From the NCBI GenBank assembly GCA_965218495.1, contig OZ244626.1, positions 1,674,001-1,738,000 of the forward strand: a stretch of DNA of 64,000 nt, read 5' to 3'. Below are positions 36,406 to 46,109 of the stretch, piece after piece (within the stretch, counting starts at the first letter, position 1; each line of letters opens with the position of its first letter). The DNA is from G965218495 sp965218495. GTDB taxonomy: Bacteria; Bacteroidota; Rhodothermia; Rhodothermales; Bin80. The notes under the pieces were generated by a model, which saw nothing but the letters and a program-made list of their open reading frames with translations, was not told the DNA's origin and searched no databases. The position numbers and the translations under genes were made by a program.

Positions 36406-37827
36406 CTACAGCGCAACGCCAGCGATCAGAAAGGCAACAAAAGAAGCGCCGGCTACCGTGAGCGTATACGGAAGCTGCGTGTTGATGTGGTCAACGTGGT
36501 CGCAGGCCGCTGACATAGACGAAATGATCGAAGTGTCTGATAGTGGCGAAGCGTGGTCGCCGTACACGCCACCGGAAAGCACTGCGCCCAGCATCAGTGG
36601 CATGGATAGGCCAAGCCCTTCAGCCAGCGGCAACACAAGTGGAATGAGTATCGCAAACGTGGTCCACGACGACCCCAAGGTGAAGGACACCACGCACCCC
36701 ACCAGAAACACGAGTCCCGGCAACCACCATGTCTGTCCTGTTTCGCCAATTAGCGACACGATGTATGGGCCCATCTCGAGCTCACGCGACACATTTCCCA
36801 GAGCAAAGGCCAAAACGAGCAGCGCCACCACACCGACAAGCCCTGACGCGCCTTTGATGACGTAGTCTGTTGACTTGGCAGGGGACAGCAGCGGGCTTCC
36901 TCGCCGCGGCACCGCGTACAGCACCATCGCCACGCCGATTGCCGTCCCAACCGCCCAGAGCACGGCTACTGACCCACTTCCTTCCATAAGGTCGCCGTCC
37001 CCGGTGATCCAGAGGCTAACGAAGATCATCGCGATCATGACGGCCACGGGGATAATCAGGTCCCCCGCATTGCCAACTCCAGGTCGAACAGGCGCAAGAT
37101 TCGCCACGTCATCCGCGATCATGGGGCTTGAGCCTGGTCGCGTTACATGACCCGTAGTAGCAGCACGGATCTGAGCTCTTTTCATGCCCCCAAAGCTCCA
37201 TCCCGTCAGCGCCAGCATGAGTGCAAAAGCGATCGCGAACAGGCAAAAGAAATTGAGCAGAAGCGACCGCATCAGGAGCGACACAGACTCCGCCGCATAG
37301 CCCTGCGTAATGATGAGACCGAGGACAAAAGCGCCCCATCCATTCAGCGGAATGGACATGCACACGGGCGCACTGGTGGCGTCACAGTAGTAAGCAAGCT
37401 TCTCTCGCGGAAGCTTGAGACTGTCAAAAAACGGCCGGTTGAGCGTTCCGACGATGAGCGAAGTGATGCTCGACTCAACGAAAATGAGTATGCCGACCAC
37501 AAAAGCCAAGAGCTCGGCGCTGCGCCGCGTCTTGCCCCATCCGCGCTGCTGCACCCATCGCGTAAACGCGGCCACACCGCCGGACACCTGGACCAGCGCG
37601 ATAAGCCCGCCCACCAAGAGGCTGAACAAGATTATCCGGCTGTTGGACGCGTCGCCAAACACTGCGACCATCACCTCCGCCATTCCCCTGAGCCCAGCAA
37701 GTGGGTTGCCCCCGCCCAGGATCGTGGTCCCTATCCAAAGCCCAGCCACGAGCGACAGGAACACCTGCCGTGTCCATAGCGCCAAGCCAATCGCTACGAT
37801 GGGCGGCAGTAGTACTATCCAGTCCAT
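36406..37827 (-). CDS. NhaC-family Na+/H+ antiporter-like transporter
   Basis: 473 residues with about eleven hydrophobic segments. The N-terminal VLLPPIVAIGLALWTRQVFL and the conserved core (ESSITSLIVGTLNRPFFD, then DATSAPVCMSIPLNGWGAFV) are typical of the NhaC/arsenite-permease-like superfamily, as is GDHASPLSDTSIISS near the C-terminus. It should exchange Na+ for H+, or carry an organic anion, at the inner membrane. It is the last gene of the long minus-strand run. Confidence 0.85.
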   Translation of the reverse strand: MDWIVLLPPIVAIGLALWTRQVFLSLVAGLWIGTTILGGGNPLAGLRGMAEVMVAVFGDASNSRIILFSLLVGGLIALVQVSGGVAAFTRWVQQRGWGKTRRSAELLAFVVGILIFVESSITSLIVGTLNRPFFDSLKLPREKLAYYCDATSAPVCMSIPLNGWGAFVLGLIITQGYAAESVSLLMRSLLLNFFCLFAIAFALMLALTGWSFGGMKRAQIRAATTGHVTRPGSSPMIADDVANLAPVRPGVGNAGDLIIPVAVMIAMIFVSLWITGDGDLMEGSGSVAVLWAVGTAIGVAMVLYAVPRRGSPLLSPAKSTDYVIKGASGLVGVVALLVLAFALGNVSRELEMGPYIVSLIGETGQTWWLPGLVFLVGCVVSFTLGSSWTTFAILIPLVLPLAEGLGLSMPLMLGAVLSGGVYGDHASPLSDTSIISSMSAACDHVDHINTQLPYTLTVAGASFVAFLIAGVAL

Positions 37828-37851
37828 GCACTCAGCAGAGCGAGGTCCGCC

Positions 37852-38412
37852 CTATTTCCACTTGATGTTGCACCCCATGGATGGGCGCTGCTCCATACTG
37901 ACCGATCCGCTAGAGATCAGCTCGTCCAGTGCGCGACAAATGTCTGTCCCAGTAGGCGCTCTCATGCCTGGGCGCGTCGCGTCGAAGCGCCCCCGGTAGG
38001 CCAGCTTTCGGTCCTTGTCGTACACGAAGAAGTCGGGCGTGCATACTGCCCCATAGGCACGCGCCACCTCCTGAGACTCGTCGTACAGATATGGAAAAGG
38101 ATAATCCTTCTCCCCGGCGCGCCGAGCCATATTCTCAAAGGAGTCCGCCGGATATTGGTCGGCATCGTTGGCGCTGATCCCAACAAAGGCAACACCGCGA
38201 GCCTGATACCTGCGGGCAACCTCCAATAGCGCATCTTCGATGTGCACCACAAACGGACAGTGATTGCATAGGAATGCTACTACCAGGCATGGTGCACCGT
38301 CAAAGTCCGATAGACTGACCGAGGACTCCCGGTACGCTGCGTTGGCAACGGGGAGGTCAAAGGCAGGCGCTGGCATGCCGAGCGCTGGCATCACTGATTC
38401 GGTTAGTGCCAT
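37852..38412 (-). CDS. thioredoxin/peroxiredoxin-like protein
   Basis: About 187 residues from MALTESVMPALGMPAPAFDL. AhpC/TSA-like fold with the active-site segment FLCNHCPFVVHIED (CxxC within the pattern CNHCPF) and a TP cis-Pro in CTPDFFVYDKD. This subfamily is widespread, cytosolic, and of uncertain substrate. There is no signal peptide. Neighbours are the transporter gene downstream and a PhoU-like gene upstream. Confidence 0.82.
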   Translation of the reverse strand: MALTESVMPALGMPAPAFDLPVANAAYRESSVSLSDFDGAPCLVVAFLCNHCPFVVHIEDALLEVARRYQARGVAFVGISANDADQYPADSFENMARRAGEKDYPFPYLYDESQEVARAYGAVCTPDFFVYDKDRKLAYRGRFDATRPGMRAPTGTDICRALDELISSGSVSMEQRPSMGCNIKWK

Positions 38413-38515
38413 TGCTGTGTAGCGGTGTTTGTGGAGGAAGTGGAGAATGGATCTAGGCAAAGGTAACTACTGTCGCCGCGACCGTATTCGTCGGCAGACT
38501 GAATCGGCAGTGCTT

Positions 38516-39193
38516 TCATCGGCCTAGCGTGCTGCCGTCGCTTGGACCGCTCGCTCCGCTGCGTATTTGATCGAATGGTGATGTCACTACGCTGGCGATG
38601 TATGCAAGATGCGCACCGGTACGCTCCAGCGCATGCGTGGCCATGGTATACACTACCGCTTCATTTGGCGGCACCTCCATGGAAGCAAGATCATGACAGT
38701 ACCCGTCCAGCGTGGACTTCACCGGCAACTGCCGCGCCAGGAGTATGCGCGCCTTCGTTTGATCGCCCTCCAGAAAGGCGTCACGCGCTAAGTCAAAAAG
38801 TCCGTGCGTGACCGTGCGGATTTCGCGCAGTCTGTCTGCCATCAAGCCAAGCCTTGGCCGGCTTGCCAGCCACGCGGCGCGACCCATCATCCTGCCTACT
38901 TCCCCAATGCGTTCAGCTTCATAGACGACGGTGATGAGCTTGATGCAAAGCACAAGCTCACGCTTTGGATCCAGATTGAGGTGCTCAAGTACTGCACGCC
39001 TCGCCGAGCGCTCCCGTGCCTCTATTGTCGCATGCTGCGCGCCGAGGTCTACCTCCAATATCTCGTTGTCCAGAAGATGCGCGGAAGCGGCCGCGAACAT
39101 GTCGCGCCCGGTGTCAAGCATGACACAGACATCGCCCAGCGCCCCCTTGATAAGCGGAGGCTGGTCTCCCGTAAAGAAGTCCAGGAATCCCAT
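38516..39193 (-). CDS. PhoU-domain (DUF47-like) protein
   Basis: 225 residues, all-helical. The pattern of two three-helix bundles is suggested by ARDMFAAASAHLLDNE-like and AERIGEVGRMMGRAAW segments, the latter recalling the PhoU metal-binding signature (E/DxxxD). PhoU proteins modulate phosphate transport. No Pst or Pho genes are adjacent. The gene is 22 bp downstream of nadD. Confidence 0.65.
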   Translation of the reverse strand: MGFLDFFTGDQPPLIKGALGDVCVMLDTGRDMFAAASAHLLDNEILEVDLGAQHATIEARERSARRAVLEHLNLDPKRELVLCIKLITVVYEAERIGEVGRMMGRAAWLASRPRLGLMADRLREIRTVTHGLFDLARDAFLEGDQTKARILLARQLPVKSTLDGYCHDLASMEVPPNEAVVYTMATHALERTGAHLAYIASVVTSPFDQIRSGASGPSDGSTLGR

Positions 39194-39214
39194 TGGCGTG
39201 CCCGCGCGATCGGG

Positions 39215-39805
39215 TCACTTCAAGCATTGGTATAACCCGTGCTTCGCAATATACGCCTTGACGCGGTCGGAGACGAAAGTGCCAACGGTTACGTCGTTGG
39301 CTATACGCTCGCGAATGACTGTTCCAGCTACCCGGATGTACGGTGCATCGCAGTACCGAACGCGTCCCCTCAAATACGGCGCCACCGGGGCATCCTCCGA
39401 GAAGTCGGCCCGCCGGTAGACGATAAGCGGCACCTGGGCCACTATGTGCCCGGGATCACGCCACGAATGAAATTGCTGAAGGCTGTCCTCGCCAATGAGC
39501 AGCCAGAATGCATCCCGTGGGTTCGCTTCCACTACGGCCCGCACGGTGTCCACCGTGTATGAGGGCCCGCGCCGTCTTCGCTCAAAGTCCTTCACGCGAA
39601 ATGCCGGATTGTCCGCTGCCGCCAGCTGAATCATCGCCAACCGATGATCAAACGGTGTGATTACACGCTCCGCCTTGTGCGGTGGCTCAAAGGAGGGAAT
39701 CCACCAGACCTGGTCCAACGCAAATTCTTCGGACGCAGCCTCCGCTATACTCCGGTGCGCCCGGTGGGGCGGATCAAAAGTGCCACCAAACAAGGCAATC
39801 TTCAT
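39215..39805 (-). CDS. nadD: nicotinate-nucleotide adenylyltransferase
   Basis: 196 residues. It adenylates nicotinate mononucleotide in NAD synthesis. The nucleotidyltransferase motif GGTFDPPHRAH is at the N-terminus, and WWIPSFEPPHK follows. The C-terminal motif usually ISSTxIR reads VAGTVIRERI, keeping Thr and Arg but not the serines. Start ATG with the protein beginning MKIALFGG is clear. Confidence 0.92.
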   Translation of the reverse strand: MKIALFGGTFDPPHRAHRSIAEAASEEFALDQVWWIPSFEPPHKAERVITPFDHRLAMIQLAAADNPAFRVKDFERRRRGPSYTVDTVRAVVEANPRDAFWLLIGEDSLQQFHSWRDPGHIVAQVPLIVYRRADFSEDAPVAPYLRGRVRYCDAPYIRVAGTVIRERIANDVTVGTFVSDRVKAYIAKHGLYQCLK

Positions 39806-39903
39806 GGGATGCAGCGTCCTTCGCGCACCGGCGTAACCGGCTTATCTCACGCCCGCATGCAGACTGCCCTACGAGGTCCTCATCCATGCCAACCCGGAAG
39901 GGG

Positions 39904-40728
39904 TCATGAAGGACCCGCTGCTCCAAGCGATAGCTCCCCAATACGTGCATTCGCGCGCTGGTACATTGCCTCCGCTGTGCCAATCAGCTCGCTATCCGGG
40001 AAAATCTGCACAAGCCGCTCATAATTGTCGATCGCTTTTTGCAAGCGTTCAGCCTGCCGCTGCGCAATGCTCTGGTCGCTAAAGCTGATGTAGCTGCGTA
40101 TGGCACCCAAGAGGGCATCATCGGCCAACGGCGTTTCGGGGTACTGATTGAATACCGCCTCGAACGAAAGGCCGGCCGCTTCAAATAACCCCCGCCGTTC
40201 GTACTGCTGCGCGTTGAAGAACTGCTTGTAGGCCAGCTTTTCGCGCAGCTCCGCCACTCGGCGCTCCGCAGCGTGAATGGAGTCATGCAGTGGGTAACGC
40301 CGCATGTACAGGCTGAACTGCTCAATGCTTCGCCAGGTGGGCCTCTGGTCCAGCTCAAAATGCGGCGATTGCTCAAAATGGCTCATCGCCCGCTCAAATT
40401 CGGCATCGGCGACGCGCGGATCCGTTCGGTAGAGGTCGCCAAAGCGCGAATACTCGTCCCCTGCCAGCAGATAATCCTGGCTGCCGCGAAAGGACCGGGC
40501 AAGCATCAGCTGTGCATCCGCAGCGATCGGCACGTCACGTCCAAAGTCAAACACGCCACGAAAGTATTCGGCGGCCCGAGAATAGCGACCCCTTTCATAC
40601 TCCACCATTCCCTTATCAAAAGCCTCCTGTGGCGAGAGGTAGTTGATTCTACCCTGACCCGCGCAACCCGCGATGCAAAACAAGAGGATCAGACCGCCAA
40701 TTCGTGCCATCGTACGACTATGCTCCAT
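39904..40728 (-). CDS. bamD: outer membrane assembly lipoprotein BamD
   Basis: About 274 residues. A lipoprotein signal (LILLFCIAGCAGQG, lipobox IAGC) is followed by TPR-like helix pairs (SPQEAFDKGMVEYERGRYSR; RRYPLHDSIHAAERRVAELR; FNQYPETPLADDALLGAIRS). This is the BamD pattern, a component of the beta-barrel assembly machinery at the periplasmic face of the outer membrane. The start may be the later ATG (MARIGGLIL). Confidence 0.85.
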   Translation of the reverse strand: MEHSRTMARIGGLILLFCIAGCAGQGRINYLSPQEAFDKGMVEYERGRYSRAAEYFRGVFDFGRDVPIAADAQLMLARSFRGSQDYLLAGDEYSRFGDLYRTDPRVADAEFERAMSHFEQSPHFELDQRPTWRSIEQFSLYMRRYPLHDSIHAAERRVAELREKLAYKQFFNAQQYERRGLFEAAGLSFEAVFNQYPETPLADDALLGAIRSYISFSDQSIAQRQAERLQKAIDNYERLVQIFPDSELIGTAEAMYQRANARIGELSLGAAGPS

Positions 40729-40774
40729 TGACTGATGCTAACCCTGGGCCGCTGCCGCTGTTCCTGTATGCCCC

Positions 40775-42184
40775 TTACCTGGCAAGACGGCTCCCCTGGC
40801 CATCAAGGTGCAACAGATACATAGCTGTGTTCTGGCGTTGGCTATCAAACTGAATGCGCGTTCCGAGTCCTTCATACGGCGCACCGCGCCCGATTGCATC
40901 CACCAGCGGCTCCCCCGCATCCATGAGTCCTATCAAAAACGATGCCACATCATATCCGACGTATGCGAGACGGTCGGGCGACCGGGAAACATCAAGTATC
41001 CGGTAGTTGCGCTGAAAGGCACGGACATCGGATCTCATGCGCCGAACATGAGAGACATCCGCATAGGAGATTTCCAGCCGGTTGACAAACGAGCTTACGG
41101 AGACATCGCCCCAGGATTCCGTACCAAGGATGTGCGGGGCGCCCTGCACGCGCCCGAGGCGCGCAAGGACTGATTCAACCACCCGAGTCTCCTGATTTGC
41201 GCTAGCCTGGTGCAGCGGCAGATATAAGGCTTCGACGCTCGTCAACGTATCCAGGCTCAAAAGGTCTGGAATGCGCGCCCAGTCCCTTGCAGAAGCAAGC
41301 CTTAAGTGAAAAGCCACCTCTGCCCCTTGCGCGAGTGCCTCCTCTTCAAATCCTCGCGCCATTGCCTCACTGCGCCCCGCCTCCGGCTCCGAGACAATGC
41401 CCAGCTTCGTATAGCCGAATCGCCGTACGGCTTGGCGTGCCATAAATCGTCCCCGCTCCGCGAAGGTCGGGTTGACCTGAAATACATGGCGCCAGTTGCC
41501 GGTCACATTTGCTGCGTTCGCAAGCGGGGCGACCATTACCACGCCGGCTTCATCAACAACAGGCGCCACGCGCTTCACATCTCCGCTGTACAAGGGCCCA
41601 ATGATTGCGTCAACGCCCTGGCCAATGAGTGCCCGCACGGCATCGTATGCCCCATTGCGCGATCCGTGCGTGTCCCGAAATATGATTTGCACGGGGCGGG
41701 CACCACTCTGGTTGTGCAGTTCCACGGCTACGTGGATACCGTTGAAGAGCGCCTGCGTTGTGGATGGATCCATGACACTTAGGGGCAGTGCCACCCCCAG
41801 GCGCAGCGCACCGGCCCGCACCTCGGCATGCCGCAGGCGCAGCCGTGCGTAGGCGATGACCTGCTCCGCCTCAGCCAGATACCTGCTTCCAGGCAACGCC
41901 GGCCGAAACTGCTCCAGCAGGTCCATCGATTCCTGGTAGCTGCCACGGCGGTACAGCGACTTGCCCGCCATAAGAAGCGCCGCCGCCGTATGGCTGTGGA
42001 GTGGTTCCTGCCTGTACAGTGCTGCGAATTCTGCGTAGGCCCGATCATAGTCTTCAGCCTCAAATGCTTCGAGGGCAGCCGTGAAGCGCTCCTCCAAAGG
42101 CGCTTGCGCATACAGCACACCGGCACACGCAACCAGGGCGCATGCCAGCATTAAACCACGCCGTGCCGTAGTGCTCATTCCCAT
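40775..42184 (-). CDS. LpoA-like periplasmic protein (TPR plus type 1 binding fold)
   Basis: 469 residues. A signal peptide (LMLACALVACAGVLYAQA) precedes a TPR-like N-terminal region (residues about 30-120; YDRAYAEFAALYRQEP). Then comes a periplasmic-binding-protein type 1 domain (LRLGVALPLSVMDPSTTQAL; IGPLYSGDVKRVAPVVDEAG). The arrangement recalls LpoA-type activators of penicillin-binding proteins or Leu/Ile/Val-binding proteins; the absence of transporter genes nearby favours the former. It overlaps the end of guaA by 10 bp. Confidence 0.75.
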   Translation of the reverse strand: MGMSTTARRGLMLACALVACAGVLYAQAPLEERFTAALEAFEAEDYDRAYAEFAALYRQEPLHSHTAAALLMAGKSLYRRGSYQESMDLLEQFRPALPGSRYLAEAEQVIAYARLRLRHAEVRAGALRLGVALPLSVMDPSTTQALFNGIHVAVELHNQSGARPVQIIFRDTHGSRNGAYDAVRALIGQGVDAIIGPLYSGDVKRVAPVVDEAGVVMVAPLANAANVTGNWRHVFQVNPTFAERGRFMARQAVRRFGYTKLGIVSEPEAGRSEAMARGFEEEALAQGAEVAFHLRLASARDWARIPDLLSLDTLTSVEALYLPLHQASANQETRVVESVLARLGRVQGAPHILGTESWGDVSVSSFVNRLEISYADVSHVRRMRSDVRAFQRNYRILDVSRSPDRLAYVGYDVASFLIGLMDAGEPLVDAIGRGAPYEGLGTRIQFDSQRQNTAMYLLHLDGQGSRLAR

Positions 42185-43743
42185 TCGATCGTAGCGGGCG
42201 GCTTTGAGCTGATGTCATACGCCACTCGGTTGATGCCACGAATTTCGTTAACGATGCGACTGGAGACGTGGCTCAAAAACTCATGCGGGAGGCGGGCCCA
42301 GTCGGCCGTCATGCCGTCCTGGCTTGTGACTGCGCGCAGCGTGCAAACGTTTTCATATGTCCGCAAATCGCCCATAACTCCCACGGTCTGAACCGGCAAT
42401 AGCACTGCGAATGCCTGCCATACCTTGTCGTAGAGGCCATGGCGCCGCAACTCGTCAATGAATATGGCATCCGCCTCTCTGAGCAGGTGCAGCGAGCGCG
42501 GCTCAACCGCGCCCAGCACTCGAACCGCTAGTCCGGGGCCAGGAAAGGGATGCCGACCGATGATCTGTTCATCGAGACCCAAATGCCGTCCGATGGTACG
42601 AACCTCGTCCTTGAACAGCTCCCTGAAAGGCTCCAGGATCGTAAATAGGTGCTCATCGGGCAAACCGCCGACGTTGTGGTGTGTCTTGATGGTGGCACTG
42701 GGCCCCCTGAGCGAAACGCTTTCGATGACGTCGGGATACAACGTGCCTTGCGCCAAAAACTTCGGTTTGCGCCCAAGCGATCCGGCAATAGCCGTAGTCG
42801 TTTGCTCAAAAACCTCGACAAATGTGTTGCCGATAACGACACGCTTGCGCTCAGGATCCACCACGCCTGCCAGACGCTCCAAAAACAGCGCCGATGCATC
42901 CACCGCCTCAAGTCGCACCTTGAAGTGGTCGCGGAAGGCTGCCTGCACTCCTTCCCATTCGCCTTTGCGCAACAAGCCGTTGTTGACAAAGATGCAGGTC
43001 AGCTGATCCCCAATGGCCTCATGCAAGAGGCGGGCTGCCACCGATGAATCCACGCCACCCGAGAGGCCAAGAATGACATGGTCCTCCCCCACGACGCGCT
43101 GCAGCTCGGCCGACTTTTCCTCTACAAACGAGGCCGGCGACCAGTCTCCGCTGCAACCGCATATGCCCAAGGCAAAGTTCTGCAGAATCAGCCTGCCATG
43201 ATCGGTGTGCACCACCTCTGGATGGAATTGCACCCCATAGTGGGGCAGGCTCCTGTGCCGCACGGCGACGATGGGCGCATTCGCCGTATGCGCGAGCACC
43301 TCATATCCTGGTGGCACCCCCACCAAGGCATCACTGTGGCTCATCCACACATGCGAGCCGGCAGGTACGTCCGAGAGAAGATCACCCGCCTGGTCCACCT
43401 GCAGGACGGCACGACCGAACTCCCGATGGCTGGCCGCAGCTACGGTGGCGCCCTCTAGGTGCGCCATAGCCTGCAGGCCGTAGCAGATGCCCAGGATCGG
43501 CAGAGCGGATCCATCGCTGCGCCGCAGCGCCAGCACAGCCGGATCAAGCTGCGGCGCACCATCGTCATAGATGGAGTTCGGCCCCCCGGAAAGAACCACA
43601 CCCGCAGGCCCGATGTTGCGCAGCTTGGCAGCCGCTATCGTGCAAGGGTAGATCTCGGCAAAAACTCCTGCTTCTCTTACGCGACGAGCGATCAGCTGCG
43701 TGTACTGCGCCCCAAAATCCAGGATTGCGATGCGCTCACCCAT
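42175..43743 (-). CDS. guaA: GMP synthase (glutamine-hydrolysing)
   Basis: 522 residues. The GATase domain has the nucleophile ILGICYGLQAMA and VQFHPEVVH. The ATP-pyrophosphatase domain has the PP-loop LGLSGGVDSSVAARLL, and the C-terminal dimerisation domain ends YDISSKPPATIEWE. It converts XMP to GMP. Full length; 8 bp downstream of gcvH. Confidence 0.97.
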   Translation of the reverse strand: MGERIAILDFGAQYTQLIARRVREAGVFAEIYPCTIAAAKLRNIGPAGVVLSGGPNSIYDDGAPQLDPAVLALRRSDGSALPILGICYGLQAMAHLEGATVAAASHREFGRAVLQVDQAGDLLSDVPAGSHVWMSHSDALVGVPPGYEVLAHTANAPIVAVRHRSLPHYGVQFHPEVVHTDHGRLILQNFALGICGCSGDWSPASFVEEKSAELQRVVGEDHVILGLSGGVDSSVAARLLHEAIGDQLTCIFVNNGLLRKGEWEGVQAAFRDHFKVRLEAVDASALFLERLAGVVDPERKRVVIGNTFVEVFEQTTTAIAGSLGRKPKFLAQGTLYPDVIESVSLRGPSATIKTHHNVGGLPDEHLFTILEPFRELFKDEVRTIGRHLGLDEQIIGRHPFPGPGLAVRVLGAVEPRSLHLLREADAIFIDELRRHGLYDKVWQAFAVLLPVQTVGVMGDLRTYENVCTLRAVTSQDGMTADWARLPHEFLSHVSSRIVNEIRGINRVAYDISSKPPATIEWE

Positions 43744-43751
43744 AGGCCGGA

Positions 43752-44135
43752 TCAGCCCACCAAGGCCGCGTACGCTTCCGCGGTTAGCAGGTCATCAAGC
43801 TCAGATGCGTCGCTGAGCGCGACCTTAGTCATCCAGCCTTCTCCGTAGGGGTCAACGTTTACCAGCTCAGGGTGGTCTTCCAAGCGCTCGTTGTGCTCCA
43901 CGATAGTCCCGGAAACTGGCATGAACAGCTCCGACACGGCCTTTACCGCCTCCACAGAGCCGAACGGCTCATCTTTGGCGAAGGCCTCCTCAACAGGCTC
44001 AAGCTCAACGAAGACGATGTCACCAAGCTCGCCCTGGGCGAAGTCGGTGATGCCAACCGTTGCCGTCTGGCCGTCTTCCGCTACGCGCACCCATTCGTGG
44101 TCTTTTGTGTAGCCAAGAGAAGCCGGACAATTCAT
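43752..44135 (-). CDS. gcvH: glycine cleavage system H protein
   Basis: 127 residues, the normal size. The lipoyl-lysine lies in FGSVEAVKAVSELFMPVSG. It shuttles the aminomethyl group between the P, T and L proteins. The other gcv genes are not in the window. It is downstream of accC with a 31 bp gap. Confidence 0.95.
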   Translation of the reverse strand: MNCPASLGYTKDHEWVRVAEDGQTATVGITDFAQGELGDIVFVELEPVEEAFAKDEPFGSVEAVKAVSELFMPVSGTIVEHNERLEDHPELVNVDPYGEGWMTKVALSDASELDDLLTAEAYAALVG

Positions 44136-44166
44136 GAGCCTGAGATTAGAAGTGATAGGGGTCCGT

Positions 44167-45510
44167 TCAACTTTCTTTCAGCGCAAAGTGGTCCACAAAG
44201 TGCGTGTCAAAGTTGCCACGCTCAAAGTCGGGATGGCGGAGTAGCTGCTTATGAAACGGAATCGTCGTCGGCACGCCCTCAAGTACAAACTCCTCCAATG
44301 CGCGAAGCATCCTGCTGATCGCTTGCGGCCGAGAATGCGCGCGCACAATCAACTTGGCGATCATGGAGTCGTAATACGGAGGAATCGTATAACCCGCATA
44401 GACGTGCGTGTCCACGCGTACACCCAGGCCCCCCGGCACATTGAAGGCTTTGATGTACCCTGGAGCAGGCCGAAAGTCCTTAAACGGGTCTTCCGCATTG
44501 ATCCGGCACTCTATCGCATGCCCCCGCAAGGAGACGGCATCATTGGTCAGGCGCTCCCCCATGGCCACTGCGACCTGCATGGCTACTATGTCCACTCCGG
44601 CTACCTCTTCCGTGACCGGGTGCTCCACCTGAATGCGTGTATTCATCTCCATGAAGTAGAAGTTGCGGTGGGCATCCACTAGAAACTCTACCGTCCCGGC
44701 CCCTCTGTAGCCAACGGCCTGCGCGCCAGCCACGGCCGCCTTGCCCATCTCCTCGCGCAACTCACTCGTCACGACGGGAGATGGTGACTCTTCCAGGAGT
44801 TTCTGGTGGCGTCGCTGAATGGAGCATTCGCGCTCTCCCAGGTGCATAGTCGTACCCTGGCCGTCGCCCATAATCTGGACCTCGACATGCCGAGGCTTCT
44901 TGATCAGCTTTTCGAGGTATACGTCTTCATTGCCGAAGGCACTCTTTGCCTCCGCGCGCGCCGAATGAAAATGACGTTTAAATTCCGCTTCCGCGTGCAC
45001 GGCTCGCATGCCGCGACCGCCCCCGCCGGCGCTGGCCTTGATCATGACCGGATATCCGATGGAGGCTGCGCTTCGCAAGCCTTCATCCAAGGTGGCTACC
45101 ACGCCTTCGGAGCCTGGCACGACCGGTACCCCCGCTGACTGCATCGTGTCCTTAGCTGCACTTTTGTCTCCCATGAGCTCAATCGTCTTTGGCGTAGGCC
45201 CAATGAAGATGAGTCCGTGGTCTTCGCAAATGGCGCTGAAGAGTGCGCTTTCGGCCAGGAATCCGTACCCTGGATGAATCGCATCAGCGCTCGTGACCTC
45301 AGCCGCGGCCATGACACGGTCAATACGCAGGTAACTCTCGCGCGAGGGCGCAGGCCCTATGCAGACAGCTTCGTCGGCAAAGCGCACATGGAGGGCGTCG
45401 CTATCGGCCTTCGAGTACACTGCTACGGTCTTCAGCCCCAGCTCGCGACAAGTGCGTATCACGCGTAAGGCAATCTCGCCACGGTTGGCAATAAGGACCT
45501 TCTTGGTCAC
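44167..45510 (-). CDS. accC: acetyl-CoA carboxylase, biotin carboxylase subunit
   Basis: 447 residues. The N-terminus is KKVLIANRGEIALRVIRTCR, the ATP-grasp glycine loop is KASAGGGGRGMRAV, and FMEMNTRIQVEHPVTEEVAG is the catalytic segment. It carboxylates the biotin on AccB, the first step of fatty acid synthesis. It follows accB on the same strand. Confidence 0.97.
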   Translation of the reverse strand: MTKKVLIANRGEIALRVIRTCRELGLKTVAVYSKADSDALHVRFADEAVCIGPAPSRESYLRIDRVMAAAEVTSADAIHPGYGFLAESALFSAICEDHGLIFIGPTPKTIELMGDKSAAKDTMQSAGVPVVPGSEGVVATLDEGLRSAASIGYPVMIKASAGGGGRGMRAVHAEAEFKRHFHSARAEAKSAFGNEDVYLEKLIKKPRHVEVQIMGDGQGTTMHLGERECSIQRRHQKLLEESPSPVVTSELREEMGKAAVAGAQAVGYRGAGTVEFLVDAHRNFYFMEMNTRIQVEHPVTEEVAGVDIVAMQVAVAMGERLTNDAVSLRGHAIECRINAEDPFKDFRPAPGYIKAFNVPGGLGVRVDTHVYAGYTIPPYYDSMIAKLIVRAHSRPQAISRMLRALEEFVLEGVPTTIPFHKQLLRHPDFERGNFDTHFVDHFALKES

Positions 45511-45576
45511 GTATTTGGCCTGAAAACAGCTGCCAGGAAGAGACGTCAGGCGACCTGTCCCGTGGAAATGGCCACC

Positions 45577-46104
45577 CTAAGAGATTACGAATAGAGGCTG
45601 GTCATATGATACCGGTTCGGCATCCCGGACCAGGATTTCCTTAATGGTGCCGGCCACTTCGCTTTCGATCTCGTTCATATTCTTCATGGCCTCGATGATA
45701 CACAGTGTGTCGCCGGCTGCGACAGTGGTTCCCACCTCCACAAACGTCTCGGCGTCGGGCGAAGGGCTGCGGAAAAAGGTACCCACAATTGGTGCACGTA
45801 TCACTGTGCCTTTTGGCTCGGAGGATGCTTCCACAGGTTGCTCCTCAACTGCCGGTGGCGCCACTGGTGATGTGTCCGGCTGGGGCGTCCCGATCTGAGG
45901 CATGTAGCCGGGCTGCTGCTGCACACTTGACGGCATCATCCCCGGCTGCAAGGGCAACATGTACGGCGCCTGCAGCACGACCGGCGTTGACTGGCTTCGC
46001 ACGAGAATTCGCACACCTCTCTCCTCTATCTCCACTTCCGCGGCGCCGCTCTCCGTAGCGACCTTGATCAGGTCTCGAAGGCGCGCAAGATCCATTCTAG
46101 CCAT
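45577..46104 (-). CDS. accB: acetyl-CoA carboxylase biotin carboxyl carrier protein
   Basis: 175 residues. An N-terminal helix (LARLRDLIKVATESGAAEVE) is followed by a Pro/Gln-rich linker (about residues 45-90). The biotinyl domain carries the biotin Lys in CIIEAMKNMNEIESE. It is in the usual efp-accB-accC order, with 5 bp after efp. Confidence 0.96.
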   Translation of the reverse strand: MARMDLARLRDLIKVATESGAAEVEIEERGVRILVRSQSTPVVLQAPYMLPLQPGMMPSSVQQQPGYMPQIGTPQPDTSPVAPPAVEEQPVEASSEPKGTVIRAPIVGTFFRSPSPDAETFVEVGTTVAAGDTLCIIEAMKNMNEIESEVAGTIKEILVRDAEPVSYDQPLFVIS

Positions 46105-46109
46105 GGATA